From NCBI GenBank assembly GCA_900239685.1, contig OENT01000458.1:1-64000 (forward strand): a stretch of DNA of 64,000 nt, in the 5' to 3' direction. This DNA comes from Rotaria macrura. Its lineage: Eukaryota; Rotifera; Eurotatoria; Philodinida; Philodinidae. Shown here piece after piece: positions 39,001 to 52,825 of this stretch. The notes below the pieces were generated by a model. The model was given only the letters and a program-made list of their open reading frames with translations. It was not told the origin of the DNA and ran no database searches. Positions within the stretch are counted from its first letter, which is position 1. The number at the start of each line of letters is the position of its first letter. The position numbers and the translations under genes were made by a program.

Positions 39001-40630
39001 AGCACGCAATTAAATAGAATTCATACGTTTTTTTTCCTGTATTTATCAACATATGCCTACATACAGATAAAAAGCATCTAACACATGACAAAACATGTTT
39101 AAAGTGACGTTTTCTCATTTTTATCTGTTCAACATTTCAATACGTGAAGAACTCGTTGAATACGATCCTTTATATTGCTTGCTGCTCTTCGTTCTTTGAT
39201 CACACTGATTGATGGCATTCTACGTTTTAATTTTGAAAAGTCCATAAATATTTTATCTAGATTCCATATTGAGATGAAATTTTTAAACATTAGAATTATG
39301 CTCGATTCATGTTGTCCGTTATGATGATTGTTCTTTCGATAGAGAGAACTCTATTCAATTCTTAGTACATAAACGCATAAGAAGATATCAAAAGTACTTC
39401 GATAGATTTTACCAAAATCTTGTTCAATGTTCAATCGTTGTTCCAACTTGATGATATTTATTTGATGAACACTAATATGACAATGAATGTTCTTGATCAA
39501 TCGTAATTACATTGGATGTGTTTTTCAACGAATAGCTATGCTTCTTTATAGATATCACGTTGAGAAATAGGTTTCGAACTTTAACTTGAAATTATCTAGT
39601 CATAAGTCAACTTGATCGACGGTATTAGTTTTTCTGGGTAACTTATGTTTTTTCTCCAATTTTCCGATTTCATCTCAGATGTATGAAAAAAAAAACGTGT
39701 TTCTATTCTATCGAGTAGTTACATATCGAGAAACGAAATATGATAGAAATCCTACAGCTACCGCAAACAACTAGCCTACTCTATAAAGAGTGGGGTACGC
39801 CACGACAACCGTTTGAAGTTCTGGAGGAGCTTTAGAATGGTTTTTCGACACGGACTCACAGAGGAAACTTTTACTATGAAACAATACGAGATCTGTCAGG
39901 TGAAAACAGGTTCAGCATAAAAAAGCCTAAAGCATTTTAGTTTTCAAAGATCCTGCAGGATTTAAAAATTTTCGATAGTGTAACTAATTTTTTGAGTGTA
40001 GTTGAGGGTTGTGTTTTAATCAACGTTGAATTAGAAACTAGAAAGTTAATTTTTTGACTTTATTTTATAGAGATCTGGAAATTCATTTATAAGATGCCGT
40101 TTAATTTCAATAACTTGACTATCACAGTTACTTGTAAACTTTTATATGGTTGACTACGTATGAACCATCAAACATACATAACTTTATTCGATAAGTGATT
40201 CCTTCGTTAAAAAATCTATACTTTGCAGTTATTGCTCTAATGTTTCATAGTTTTCTTTTGTTTAGAATAAGATAATGTACTAAATTGAATAATTATTTAT
40301 TTAAATTAAAAAACATAAATTTTTTTTCTACCTAATTACGTGAATTTGAAATCTAATAAAAAGTCTCGATACGACTAAAACTATCATTCGAGAGAAAACA
40401 GTTTTGTCATAAGAAGTTCTGTCTGTCAAAATATAACAACACGAATAGTCTTTATACTTACAGTCGCTATCTACACTATACGACAGATGAACAAAGGAAT
40501 TAGAGAAAATAAGTAACTTGCGCTATAATATAGTAGTGACATTTATGAAATCAGTGTTTATCAGTAATTAGTAGGATTAGATTAAGCAATTTAAATAGAT
40601 AATTGTCAATTATTCATCTCAAGTGCAGAA
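36019..40630. other. Gene-poor intergenic region
   Basis: About 4.6 kb of AT-rich sequence. Frames such as 36394-36669 (minus) and 38819-39013 (plus) have no recognisable domain and no splice support. No tRNA-like or array structure was noticed. Confidence 0.3.
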
Positions 40631-43047
40631 TTAATATAACTCAGCAGTTTTAAGAGGAAAATAAAATCCTCCAGCAACTAAAACGTCTCCATTTGTTAAT
40701 AATGATGAGGTGTGTGAACTTCTTGCACTAGTCATCGGATCGGTCATTGTCCAAATTCCTGTTGATGGATCATATAGTTCAGTACTATTCAAAGAAATGC
40801 CTTCATTCGAGCCACCAGTAATCAATACTTTCCCATTCGTTATCAGTACAGATGCTTTGTGTTCACGTCGCGCAACACGCAGGTTGCCAGTTGTTATCCA
40901 TTGATCTGTTGATGGATCATACAACTCTGCACTATTCAAAAATGCCGCACCATTGAATCCACCAGCCACTAACACTTTTTCAGTTGTTAATAATATTGAT
41001 GCAGTATGCGAATATCGTGCATTACTCATACTACCTGCCATAGTCCAAGTTCCTGTTGATGGATCATATAATTCAGAACTACTCAGGTAAGAAGTACCAT
41101 CCGATCCACCTGCTACTAACACTTTTCCATTGCTCAAAACGGATGCTGTATGGACATATCGTGCATTATTCATACTGCCAGTCATTGACCATGTACCACT
41201 TGATGGATCGTACAACTCAGCAGCACTCAAATAGCTAGAACCATCATATCCACCTGTAACTAAAACTTTTCCATTCATTAATAATGAGGCTGTGTGCCAA
41301 TATCGTGGATACGTAATGTTACCAGTCATCGACCATGTTCCTGTTGACGGATCATATAACTCAGCACTGTTTAGATAATTTATACCATTAAATCCATCGG
41401 TAACCAACACCTGTCCATTTGTTAAGACAGTTCCTGTGTGCACAGCTCGAGCATGGTTCATATCACCTGTCATCGTCCAAATTCCTGTTGTTGGATCATA
41501 CAACTCAGCACTAGTTAGATAGAAGCTCGTACTTGATCCACCGGTAACTAAAACTTTCCCGTTGTTTAAAACAGATGCTGTATGATCACTTCGTTCATAA
41601 TTCATATTTCCAGTGAGTACCCAACCTAGAAGAAGTACATGTTGAATGTATTCAAGGTGAAAAACAGAGTATCATTTAACGCACAAGAGTGTTTGTAGAT
41701 AAGGTTAAATACTAAAATCCTGGAAAATAAAACTTGTTTCGTACTTTAGACGAAAAAATGTTTTCAGCCATCGATGTAATTATCAAGTTCTATATTCAAT
41801 TTAAAGCGATTATTACAACGGAAACATGCATCAGATTTGTTTCTATTTTTTTCGTAATGTAACTTAGTAGTCAGCTAGAAATGAGGGGGAATGTGAAATG
41901 TATTTTAAAAAGCAGGAGATTTGCTTGAACTCCTTCACATTTTTATTCTCATCAACATCATAGAATAGTCTTTGAAGATAGATCCTTTTGTAGGGAGGCA
42001 ATTCATGAAGTCGCTCTATGAATTGAGAAAACATTCTTGCTGATCTTGTAGACTAATAAAAGAAATTTTACTTTACATGTTTCTTTTCATATATCGTATC
42101 GACATGGATGGGCAACTCACAATAGCCTGAAATGACAAATTCAATGGAATAATCGTTTATAAATCTTCTTTGATTTAACCTGGTCTCTATGATAATGTAT
42201 CGTATTTCCTGATAATGTGATAAGTTTTGTGGAATTAAAGTAATGACACTTAGCCCAAACTGGTTCACGAAAAGCCAACTAAACGGGCAAGATGTAGTGA
42301 AAAATTTGATTCCTGATCAATACTTATAGATATGCGATTCTATAAACAAGCTTTTGACTAGATTTAATTTAAGATATGAAAGTTTCTCGAACTCTTCAGC
42401 TCAATATATACAGTGAGCATTATTCTATATCAACCGTTGGTGCCACATATACTAAAGATTGATTTATTGTCAACTTTCTTTGAATCGTTTGCAGTTTCAT
42501 ATAACATCGTTCTGTATTTCAGAATATTTCGTAATAAAATGATTTCAACATAGGTTGATCAAATTGGATCGATCGAAATCTCTTGAGATGTTTTCTTCAA
42601 TTATGAATTTCTATTAGAGAAACAAGTCTCAAACCGATTTCGAACAACACATGCAAACTAATAAAAATCTACTCAAAATATTTTTACCTGTTTTACAAAA
42701 TTTTGTCCAGAACAATGGAAAACAAACTGCTTGTTGTGAACAACATGAATTAACAATACATACGGATGTATTCGATTCACAACTACGAGTAACGTTATCA
42801 CATTGTTTCAAAAGTGAACATAAAGCACCAGGTGCACAATAATTAGTACTGTCAACTGTAAGATAATTGTAGCATGGCGTTGATGATAAACGACAAATGC
42901 TGTTGTCATTTAAGCTTAGATCACATGATGGCAGAGAACAATTTGATCCTGGTTCCCATGCTGAATGAATTGATGTCGATATTGTGAATTTTACTGCACT
43001 TTCATTCGTTGTGGAACAATAATAATTATTTACTGCTGTAGTTTGTC
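40631..43047 (-). CDS. Kelch-repeat beta-propeller protein with Cys-rich N-terminal region
   Basis: The main exon (40631-41625) encodes six ~48-residue kelch motifs plus a partial seventh. Each has the pattern N(A)RxxHTASVLxNGKVLVTGG...LxSAELYDPSTGTWxMTG: paired glycines, then spaced Tyr and Trp. An upstream exon (42688-43047, acceptor tentative) encodes a Cys-rich stretch (CSLPSCDLSLNDNSICRLSS and later CCSQQAVC) and splices through a 1062-base intron (donor GTAAAA, acceptor TTCTTCTAG). This completes a WVLTGNMNYERSDH blade start in the right phase. Cys-rich plus kelch suggests a secreted or cell-surface protein. The 5' end is not resolved; a frame at 43048-43320 may belong but no consistent splice was found. 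Kelch propellers bind proteins or glycans; the ligand is unknown. Confidence 0.75.
41626..42687 (-). other. Long intron of the kelch gene
   Basis: 1062 bases from GTAAAA (42687) to CTTCTAG (41626). A frame at 42068-42268 inside it shows no recognisable domain. Confidence 0.65.
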
Positions 43048-46000
43048 CTAAATATTGTTTGTTATATTGTGAAAGAAAATACATGTAACTAGAAGTTTAT
43101 AAACAAACCTAGCGTATACGAGACAAAGATCTTGATAAACAAAACTATTAGAAGTTGCATGATTCCTATATAACGAATGAATAGCAATGGTACTTTGAAT
43201 GAATAATTTACTCTTCTCTATTACACCACCTGTAATGTATTCTTTCTTCAACTGGACGATCAGTAAGACTTTTTTATGATTATACTTTTTCATGTCATTA
43301 TAACATTTAAACGACAACAAGCAATGTTTTATGAGGTTTAATCCTTGTCACAACACCATTGAATGAATCATACTTATTTCCATTTGTTAATAATTTACTG
43401 AAATCATGAAATTTTCTTCTTCAATTGAAAGAAAATCTTGTTCTCATTCTTTAATGCTGTTACATTATCAATAAAGCTAATTACATTAGCGTTTGATTTG
43501 TTTTGGAAAATTGTTCATCGCATTAAATCCATAGTGCAAACATGGAAATCACGTATAATAATTATCTAATATGTTTTGTATAAGCCATTTTTAAAATATG
43601 CCATGTAAAAAGAATAACTGTCCTTTTCTATTCGAGAGGTTGTTTCAATTTTAATATGAATCATGCTTTTATATAAACGATTACTGATAGTACATACTTA
43701 TATTTTTACTTGAGATGAATTAACTAAATATCAAAGAAAGAAAAATTTTGTCGATCTTGTATACATCAGTAGGTTTCTTTTTGTCTTATTGAAAACATGA
43801 ATGAAATAAGTGTTTTTCTTTTCTTTTCCATCGAATACAATTACATTTCTTTTGGTTTGAATATAGTAGCTTTGGCGGAGATATTCAACTTCATGGTACA
43901 GAAATCTGACTAGAGTGACGGGGAAATAAGAATCAAAACATACTCGTATCCAGCTGAATTCAACAATCTATTTGTGATATAATATTTTCTATTGATCCTT
44001 AATCGTTTCTACTTGTTTTGCAACAAAGACAACATAGTTGAATTGTTCTTTTTTAATGAATGAGTGTAAAATCGATGGATAATCATATGTTCGTGTTCAA
44101 TACTTGAAATCAAGATAACAATATACTTTATGTTTGAAGTTGAGATAATTATTCGAATAGAACTTTCATTTTTCTGAATGTTAAAATTCTATTGATTTAT
44201 TGTTTCAATACTTGTAGCGTTTGATGAGTTATTGTTGGATCGTTTTTCTTTTATCAATCTGGAGACATCTACTTATCGTTACAAGTACATATAACATTCT
44301 ATATTGATTTTTCTCATGTTCACTTTTGAATTCAAGGAGGAAAAGTGAAATTCCGGTTTTTTTTAAATCGTTCTGATCTATCCATAAAAAATACAATCAT
44401 TTCGATAAAATTATAAAGTAATTTTCTATGGAAATGTGTAATATCTAAAAAAACGAAACTTCAACTTTGAGGCAAAACAGAAATGACAAATCTTGTTTTC
44501 TTAGAGATTTTAAATGAGTTTTTCAAAACAACTAAAACATTTTAAAGTGACAATCCACATTTTTGAGTCCCAATGGCTGTACTATTGGGAATTAGCATCA
44601 AAATTTACATCAAACTGAATGTACTTTCTGGAAAAATTGTTTATCTTGAGAGTCGGTTTTTTTTTTCATAGGAAAAGAAATATTCCAGAGTTTAATTTTA
44701 CTCATTGTTATCTTTAATGGGGAATTTTTTTGTCATAATATCTTTCATTCCCAATCGTATCGTGTCAACCGAAGTCATCATAGAACGTCTTATTTCTTCT
44801 GACATATCATTGAAAATCTCAGTAAAACGAGATTTGTGAATCTCGTTGCATGCTCAAGTTGACATTTATTTTTCCTATACTATTCTACCATCATGCGATT
44901 TGAAAAATGAAAGAAGATATACTAGTTATGTTCGACTGTCATAGGCTCATACATGATGACTTTTTCAGTCCGTATTGAATTTCAAAATTTAAATATTGCT
45001 GGCTATTTCTTCTGATAGGTAAGTTGATAGAGCTCGAAAGTTGGGGTGGACTATCTTTACTATAGTATACATCCAAATAAGTTCAAGAATTCAAGTTTAG
45101 AGGGTTTGGAATGCATTGTGTCAAATACATATTAAAGAATTCAAAATTTGAAAATTCTCTGGAATATTGAAATGATCCTTCGAAATATAAACGATCAAGT
45201 AATGAACTTTTAATAGATCACATCGACTAGTTTACAGAAGCATGACCAAAAAAAGTCAAAGCTTGTTGAGAAAAGAATTTTCAAGTTTCATAGATAATCA
45301 TACTATGGCAAACAATACAAATCGCAATTATTCGAATTTCTTGAACCCGACATATTTGGAAAAGTTTTTAACATAAAGTTTTAATTGTGAAAGATATAGT
45401 TTTGATTGTCTAATAAAAGTTACTTTCCATATCGATTTGAATAGTATAGAAAGCAAACTGACGTTTAAAAACATTCAATGAATTTTAGAATCGATTCTAA
45501 AACAAAAAATGTGTGACGATCTAAATATGTTCAGAAGTATTCCTATCGATGTTAATTTCATCTCTATTCATACTTACACTCGGAAAAATTCTAAAGTATT
45601 TTCATCAATGTAAATATGTTTTTATCGAACGTATAGAATTTTTAGTTAGAAAGTGTAAATTTGAGCCCTTGGCATTGAAATACATGAAGTTCTACATCAT
45701 CAGTGTTACTTCGAAGTGATCGCTGTCGATAATCGAATTTATTTAGTGACACATAGAATATTCTACAGAAGTCTGTACTTCACTTTTGATATGAGACGTT
45801 AACATTACCATCAGATATCAGAAAAAGAATAGTTCCGAATTCGAAAATTTGATCTATTCTGTTTCATGTTTCCGTCCGAGGAAGTAAAATAATTAGTGTC
45901 TAAAATTTACTATTTACTGAAATACATATAAAAATAGCACCCAACACCCTATAGGTCCGTATCTTTTGTAGTCGAACGCCATCTGTCATATTCTCTATGT

Positions 46001-48620
46001 ATTGATGTGAAGTATGTATTAATATTTTTAATTTTTTGCTAACATGAAAAATGACTTCGTTAGAAATATGAAGTCAACAGTCTTTATGCAGAGCATGATG
46101 TTCTCTAGCAATTGCGTCTCAACCGAATTGAAACAGTGCTAGTCTCAAATGTTTTGCATAAGAACTTGATTCTTATTATGCATAGGAAATATAGAAAAAA
46201 TATTTTAGTTGAAAAACTATCAATACTTGAATAGGACAAAATTGATGGAGTACGTTGGAGAATTGTTATTTTCAAATAACTAATAACACAAGTTAGATCA
46301 TTGTTTGTGTTTAATTACCGTAGTTTTTCTAAGAAAGAACTTTCACCGTTTTACAAACAGATTCTTTTTTTTTCTATGTAAGTAAATTCCGCCATCCACA
46401 ACTTGCGATGCGTTTAAGTTGTTCATCCGTTTATTTTGTCATCTTCCAAAGATATCTATGTAGTTGTATGAATTGTTGACTTCAGAATATCATAGGGTTG
46501 TTTAATTTGTTGCCGATCTTTTTCTTACGAATAAACATCGTTCAACACAATTTGCTTGTTCTATTTTAATGAATTACATCATTTGCAAATATGATTTGAT
46601 GTTATGTCTATCTAATTCAGGACGTTATTTTCTTGTTTCGACAGAAAAATTTATCAGAAGATATTCTGGCTTTATACAGATCATATACTTATATGCTACT
46701 CGATTCGATATTAACTAAAAAATGCAACGATTCATGATTGTATCGAATAAGTCATCAATAGCATAAAAGCGTCAAATGATGAATATCAATTTTACATAAT
46801 GTCGAATTCTTAACTAATATCTATAACAATCGATGATTTAGAGTATTCGATCGCTCTCAAATTGTTTTCTTGAGTGTGTCTCAGTGAAGATTAAACATGA
46901 AACTCGAGCTACTAACTTCGAACAAACAAGCCGCAATATTCTGAAATTAAGAATCGTATTCATTCAAATGAAGTGATCTTAACTGTTCTGGAATGAAGTA
47001 TTTCTCCACAAACTCGTTCCGTAGATATGATACGAACATTTTTTTTTCGATACGCCATAAAAGTTTGTTTGCCATGGACTCGATTCTTGTTGAACTAGAA
47101 GATATGCTTGAAGAGATTATTGAAAAGATTCAAGATGTACGGCGAGAATAAATATCTGAATTATTATGAATTTAGACATGATCTGATAGTACCAATGAAG
47201 AAAATCAAAACATCTATTACGTTTTCTTTGATCAATCATTTTACAGCAAAATATTATTTTCTCGTCGTAGTAAACATGCCAATGAAGTTCAACTACTTCT
47301 CTGTTTCTGATCCAATTGAATGTTTATACTTTGAAGAATGATAGTGACTTGTAGTGTATAATCAGTCATAGAATCGTAAAGTTTACTTGAACGATGTTAG
47401 AAATAGAATTTGAAACCAACAACGTTGTTTTGTAATATCACATTGAATATACTCCTCCGGATCATTCCTATGCTGTCTTATTGAGACTAGTACTGATCGA
47501 ATCGAAACTTGAAAAGAAAATCGAATTCGATACGATTTCTTAACAATGAAATATTTAAAAATCCATTCTTTTTTTCTGTTAATCTAACATTTGCACACTC
47601 GCTATGATGAACGAAACACAAGCAAAATTTTCTTTCGTATCAAGCAACAAGTATCCTATTTTTCTCAGTATAATTTCCTATTATGGACGACTGTGCTTAT
47701 GCACATCATATATTAATTGTCATTCGTGCTGTTCATTGAGATTCGTTTGCAGAATGGGAAAATTAATGTCAATGTTTATATTTGCTCTATATTATATGCT
47801 GAGACCGGTATTGATTACGACACTATTGGTGATTATAAAAGTGAGTTCCACATCTATGAAAATACAGCTTGTTGCGCAGAAAGAAAAATACGTGATGAGA
47901 ACTAACACTAAATAGACTTTAAAATACATTCGATTTCATCCGTTATTATTTAAACGAAGAATTCCTATTGAATGCATTCGATTTCACTTTTTGAATATAA
48001 GAAAAATGGATTGTATTCGTTTTATTCGTTGTTAAAGATTTATTTAGATTATTTTCAATAAATTTTACTATTCAAAGTCTATTAGAATTAGAAACGAAAT
48101 ATTCGTCTTTTGTTGCGTGTTCTAATTAGTCAACTGTTGACATTCTATTTCATGCATACTGATAATTTATAAATATTTTTTTGAGTACATAGATATATAG
48201 AGTCGACAAAAAAAAGATTCTGCACTGATACTGTACCCAATGTTCAACCCTTTTTATATGTACATCATGATGTTCAGTAGAGAAAAAAAATAACTTGACA
48301 TTCGCTACACTCCAGTTATATATGTTAACATAGAATCGAGAACGACGATGAATAAATATATGACTCACTCGAAGAAAATAAATAAATAGTTTTAATGTAA
48401 CATGTATGGATTGCTCTAATGAAATAGAGCATGTTTATTTTATATAATTCTGTTTTACATAGTGTTAAGTTTATCATTGAATTGATATTTCAACAAGGTT
48501 TTTCTTTCATATATGATTTGAATCAAGATTTGAAAGCAACTTCATTTGTAACATCGAATAACAAACACAATCGACACTTCGAAACAACGTCCGTATCTTA
48601 ATCATCGTCGATGATCGATT
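43048..48620. other. Gene-poor intergenic region
   Basis: About 5.6 kb. The start may include 5' exons of the kelch gene (43048-43320). A plus-strand frame at 47604-47915 has a hydrophobic run but no other support. No repeats or RNA genes were recognised. Confidence 0.3.
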
Positions 48621-48626
48621 CTCGTC

Positions 48627-50191
48627 AACTATTTAGTTAATACTGCAACTCATGGTCTACGCAATATCGGCTCTGCCATCAGTTCGTTACATCGAACATT
48701 TTGGATTATTACTTTTTTTTTATGATGTTCAGTTTTATGTCTTATTTTATTCTCATGGAACTATTACAATATCTTGCATTTCCGACACAGATCAGTGTCG
48801 ATATTGTGCCCATACGTCATATCTAATTTCCAGCTGTCACAATATGCAATGCTAATCCGTATAGAAAAGATAAAATGTACCAAGCAGTTAATGCTTAGGC
48901 AAAGGAACAAGGTATCGATCCAAGCGGACAACCTCTTGAAGAACTGGCTTTACCAATGCTTGACGATAACTTCAATAGAAATGGATCGGATCAACTAGAA
49001 AAATTTGGATTTCTTCTATCAGATAATTTACTCAAGTGCTCTTACAATAGTATTAATTGCTTAGAGAAATTTGTTCATTCTTTATCAGCTATCTACGGAT
49101 ATTGTTTTACATTCCACTGCAAAGAACCATCAAAAAAAAAATATTCACATTAGTTCATCTCGGTTCAACACTAATGATGTACGAAGGTTTATCCATGGCT
49201 TTTTATGTGCCACGGCATCTTAGTTTTCCATTAGCAGCCTTCGAAGATCGTATCATTCTATTTTTGCATGACAACGATGAACTTCCATCCATTGCCAAAA
49301 ATACTATTCGACTATACGGGCTGCTCTCGCTCACATAATAATCTATCGAAAAAGTCAAACGATATTTCTCTCGAAACCGTATACAAATTGTCCAACAGGG
49401 GTTGAAAATAGTTTAAATCGTATCTACGAGGAAATCTTTGATCCACGTTCAGTCCATCAAGTTGCCTATTCTGAAGCTTTATGTTACGAATTGTGTGAAC
49501 AATCTTATATTTTCTCACGATGTTCTTGTATCTTGCGAATTCCATTTCTCGTGCGATATATCTTCTCATTGAATGATAATGAACTTCTGATTGTCAACAC
49601 TTGTATTCTACTCACGACAAAAGAACAATGTGCACTGACTGAACGACAATAACTGGCCTTGAACGCATCTCTCATGTCTATTTGGTGTTCTCGATGTGCT
49701 CCACAATGTATACATACACATTTTTCAATTGATATCAGTTTATTACTGGCACCGACTACAGAGCAAAAATCATCATGGAAACCAATTTTACTAAACGACA
49801 ATGCCAATGTATCTTTGACAGATGATTTTGCTGAACGCTACGATACCTACATAGAAGCAAGTTTTTTACGAGTAACTGAGACATGTGGTAGTCCGTATGT
49901 AACAATACATAAACAGCAACTTAAATTAACACTCACCGATAAATTTTCAGCTATCAGAGGGCAAACTGGACTGTAAGTAAAAACAGTTGCTTTCAAGCAA
50001 TATTCGATTGTCATAATTTCATTGGAAGGTCGATGATTCTTAGTATTTTGAGTGTAATGGAATTCTGTGAATTAATATATCTTTTATTTACCAAACAAAT
50101 AATTCGATGGCAACATCGACGAAACATTCATATTGATTCGCCTGTAAAATCATCGACGATCACAATCGAGAGTATAACAAATGAATCATAA
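48627..50191 (+). pseudogene. DEG/ENaC sodium channel pseudogene
   Basis: Landmarks of a degenerin/ENaC subunit appear in the correct order but in three frames: an N-terminal THGLRNIGSA motif before a hydrophobic TM1, FPAVTICNANPYR, an extracellular Cys-containing segment (YGYCFTFHCK), CYELCEQSYIFSRCSC, the pre-TM2 motif and TM2 (LSVMEFCELIYLLF). The last exon (50044-50191) is joined by a 71-base intron with a good donor. Lesions are a frameshift at a T9 run (48713-48721), stops at 48824 and 48896, a frameshift at an A10 run (49132-49141), a frameshift near 49310-49340, and a stop at 49650. Two frameshifts lie in homopolymers and could be assembly errors; the three stops argue for true decay. 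Intact homologues are trimeric amiloride-sensitive cation channels. Confidence 0.85.
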
Positions 50192-51587
50192 GAATAATCA
50201 TAACCGGTATTTTTGCATTTTTGCGAATCGAAAAACTTGAACTCTTATCTTTATGAATAATTTTGTCAATGACTATGTTGATTACTATGATAGTTTTGGA
50301 ACTTATCAAAATAAAAATTATTTACTATATTCATAATTCTCTGATATATCGATGGGTATAACAGTCTATTCTTTTCTTGTTTGATAAAAAAATATAATGA
50401 CAACAATAGTAGATACAATGCCAAGAGATCATTTCGAAATCAGATAAAAAATCGATTGAATTCTACATCAAATGTTGATCAAGAATATTTAAAATAGTTA
50501 TGTTCTTTTACAACAACTGAATACATAACATCTTATTTCAGTTTCACGCATATTTGTTTTCTGATGTATCGTATGAATATTGTGGCTTTTAAATAGAAGA
50601 ATCATATGCTGGTTAGATCATTTTCTTAGTCAGTAAATTTTGTTTATTGAATCAAGCAAAGTACGCAGAGAAAAAAATTCAAGATAATACGTACTTGCAA
50701 GTAACTTTCACTCACATAGATTGGTTGGTTGATAAATGCAAATTTTTCTGTCCCACCGTCTACCTAGGATTCAGTTTAAAATCATTCATTTTTCATATTA
50801 TCCGTATCGTGCTTTACATAATAAGTAAATTAGTTGAAATTGCAGAAGAACTAGACGATCTAAGTAAACACTAACTGATTAAGGTTATAGAAAAGTTGAA
50901 CGAGACATCAACTCTTGGTGAGAAGATTTCGATGATAGTATAAGAATGATCCATCGCAACACATGAAATACATTCTGTCCGTCTTAAACAAACTATGATA
51001 TGTTGAAAACCTCACTTTTATTTGCTGTCATGAAATTACGAATGTACTATAAATAATCATTTAAATTGCATAGTGATTAATTAAAGAGCACGACAAATGA
51101 TTATCTCAAGTGATGTGATACTTTCTAATATTCATCGATTAACTTCGCATCTATGATACTAAATGAAAAAAAGCGGAAACGATGTTTTTTTTATCAATCA
51201 ATGAGCAATGAATACAATCGATATTCATTTCGGGATATTAGTCTTACATTCTTTTGTATCGGGGTAGTTTTTTGTTGAAGATTTTACAGTATTATTATCT
51301 CAATGACTAGTCCGATCGATGGTGAACATGCAAAGAAAAAAGAAGCAAATAGTGTTTTCGAAAGGTTGTACCAATTACATCAGAAAGGAATATCTTGTTT
51401 GTCATAAATAGATAATCACAGAAAGAAATTTATTTATCAACGATGTTCATCGTGCATGATTTTATATCGTATGCTTTCAGCTTAACATTCATTTTGAAAA
51501 CAAAGCAAAGATATAGGAAGTCAAAATTCATTACTTATTTATAATCATTTTACTTTTTATCGATTATACAAATATCTTTTAGTATTG
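50192..51587. other. Intergenic, nothing recognised
   Basis: AT-rich spacer between the plus-strand channel pseudogene and the minus-strand GH88 gene, so both 3' ends face it. A frame at 50647-50874 has no supporting features. Confidence 0.3.
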
Positions 51588-52825
51588 CTACATAGGAAGT
51601 TTCAATAACCGTAGAATAGTTTGTGTTAAATAATAATCACCGAATACACTGGCTATATCATAAGGCTTTGCTGGATAAGGACCTTGTGTTGCATTAGCAA
51701 TGATTGCACGTAAAACATAATCTTTATGGCTAAATATTAAATAATTTGGACTTGCCAATAGATCGACAATAGATTTAGCACTTGACAAATAATAATCTTT
51801 CATTTCAGGTACTACAACATATTGAGATAACTCAACTAAAGCACTTGCAAAAATAGCTGCTGCTGATGTATCTCGTGGTTGATAGACAATTGTTGAATTA
51901 TGAGGAGCATCAAAATCCCAATATGGAATCAAATCAATTTTACTAGGAAGATGAGAAAGAAAATAATTTGCTGCACCAATAGCTTTATCAAGAAAAGGTT
52001 GATATTTTGTATAACGATAAGCAATCGTAAATCCATGTACAGCCCATGCTTGACCACGAGACCACGTTGACCAATCGGCATAACCTAAAAAGAGAACAAG
52101 TAGATTTTAAATGTTGTTTAAAATCTATGAACTGTTCATGTACCTTGTGCAGTATACTTTCGAATGACACTTCCATCAGTTTCATTATATTCAACGACAT
52201 GATAAGTACTATTATCTATTCGAAAATGTTCGTACATGGTACGATTAGCATGTTGCCATGCTATGTTATACCATGTCGAGTTTTTTGTTTGGTAACTCGC
52301 TTCGAATAATAATTCTAAATTCATCATATTATCAATAATAACTAGAAAACCTTGATTACTATTCCAAGATCGTATACATCTAACCGTTGATGAATATCGA
52401 GTCGATAATGAAATGGCAGCCGTAATAATAATTTGTAAATATTCTGGTAATTTTAATAATTGATATCCATGACCAAAACTTGACATAATAACGAAGCCCA
52501 CATCATGTGTATCTGTAACATTTGCTACAGGTGCTAAGGGTAGCATTAAATCGGTAGCCATTTTCAAGATATTTTCTGTTGCATTGATTTCTAATAAATT
52601 CCAAAAGATTCCTGAAAAGAAGCCATTAGTAAAGCTGCGAAGAATAGGTAATGATATCCAATCTGTTTCTAATGGATATCCAATGAAAGGAAACGATTGA
52701 AATGACAAATCACGATATTGACTGTACAGAATAGTATATTGAACATTTGCATAGCCTATGATATTGAAAGCAGTGACATGACTCGATATCAATAACAAGG
52801 TGCTTAGCAGTAGCAGAGAAGCCAT
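51588..52825 (-). CDS. Secreted glycoside hydrolase family 88-like (unsaturated glucuronyl hydrolase)
   Basis: Two exons, 52144-52825 and 51588-52084, separated by a 59-base intron (GTACAT...TTTTTAG), give 392 residues, the usual GH88 size. Residues 1-19 are a signal peptide (MASLLLLSTLLLISSHVTA). GH88 enzymes hydrate the unsaturated uronic acid left by polysaccharide lyases and so release it from glycosaminoglycan or plant/bacterial oligosaccharides. The two family aspartates appear present: D108 in THDVGF and D165 in IIDNMMNLELLF. A YADWSTWSRGQAWAVHG motif follows at the exon junction. The many N-x-S/T sites fit secretion. The family is mainly bacterial and fungal, so horizontal origin followed by intron gain is plausible. 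A TATA-like TTTATATA lies shortly upstream of the ATG. Confidence 0.88.
52085..52143 (-). other. 59-base intron in the GH88 gene
   Basis: GT at 52143-52142 and AG at 52086-52085. Joining restores a GGT glycine codon and the Q-G-Y-A-D-W sequence, confirming the splice. Confidence 0.9.

Noticed and set aside
43048..43320. Minus-strand ORF as N-terminal exon of the kelch gene
   Set aside because: The only in-phase splice to the next exon would need an intron of about 20 bases, which is too short.
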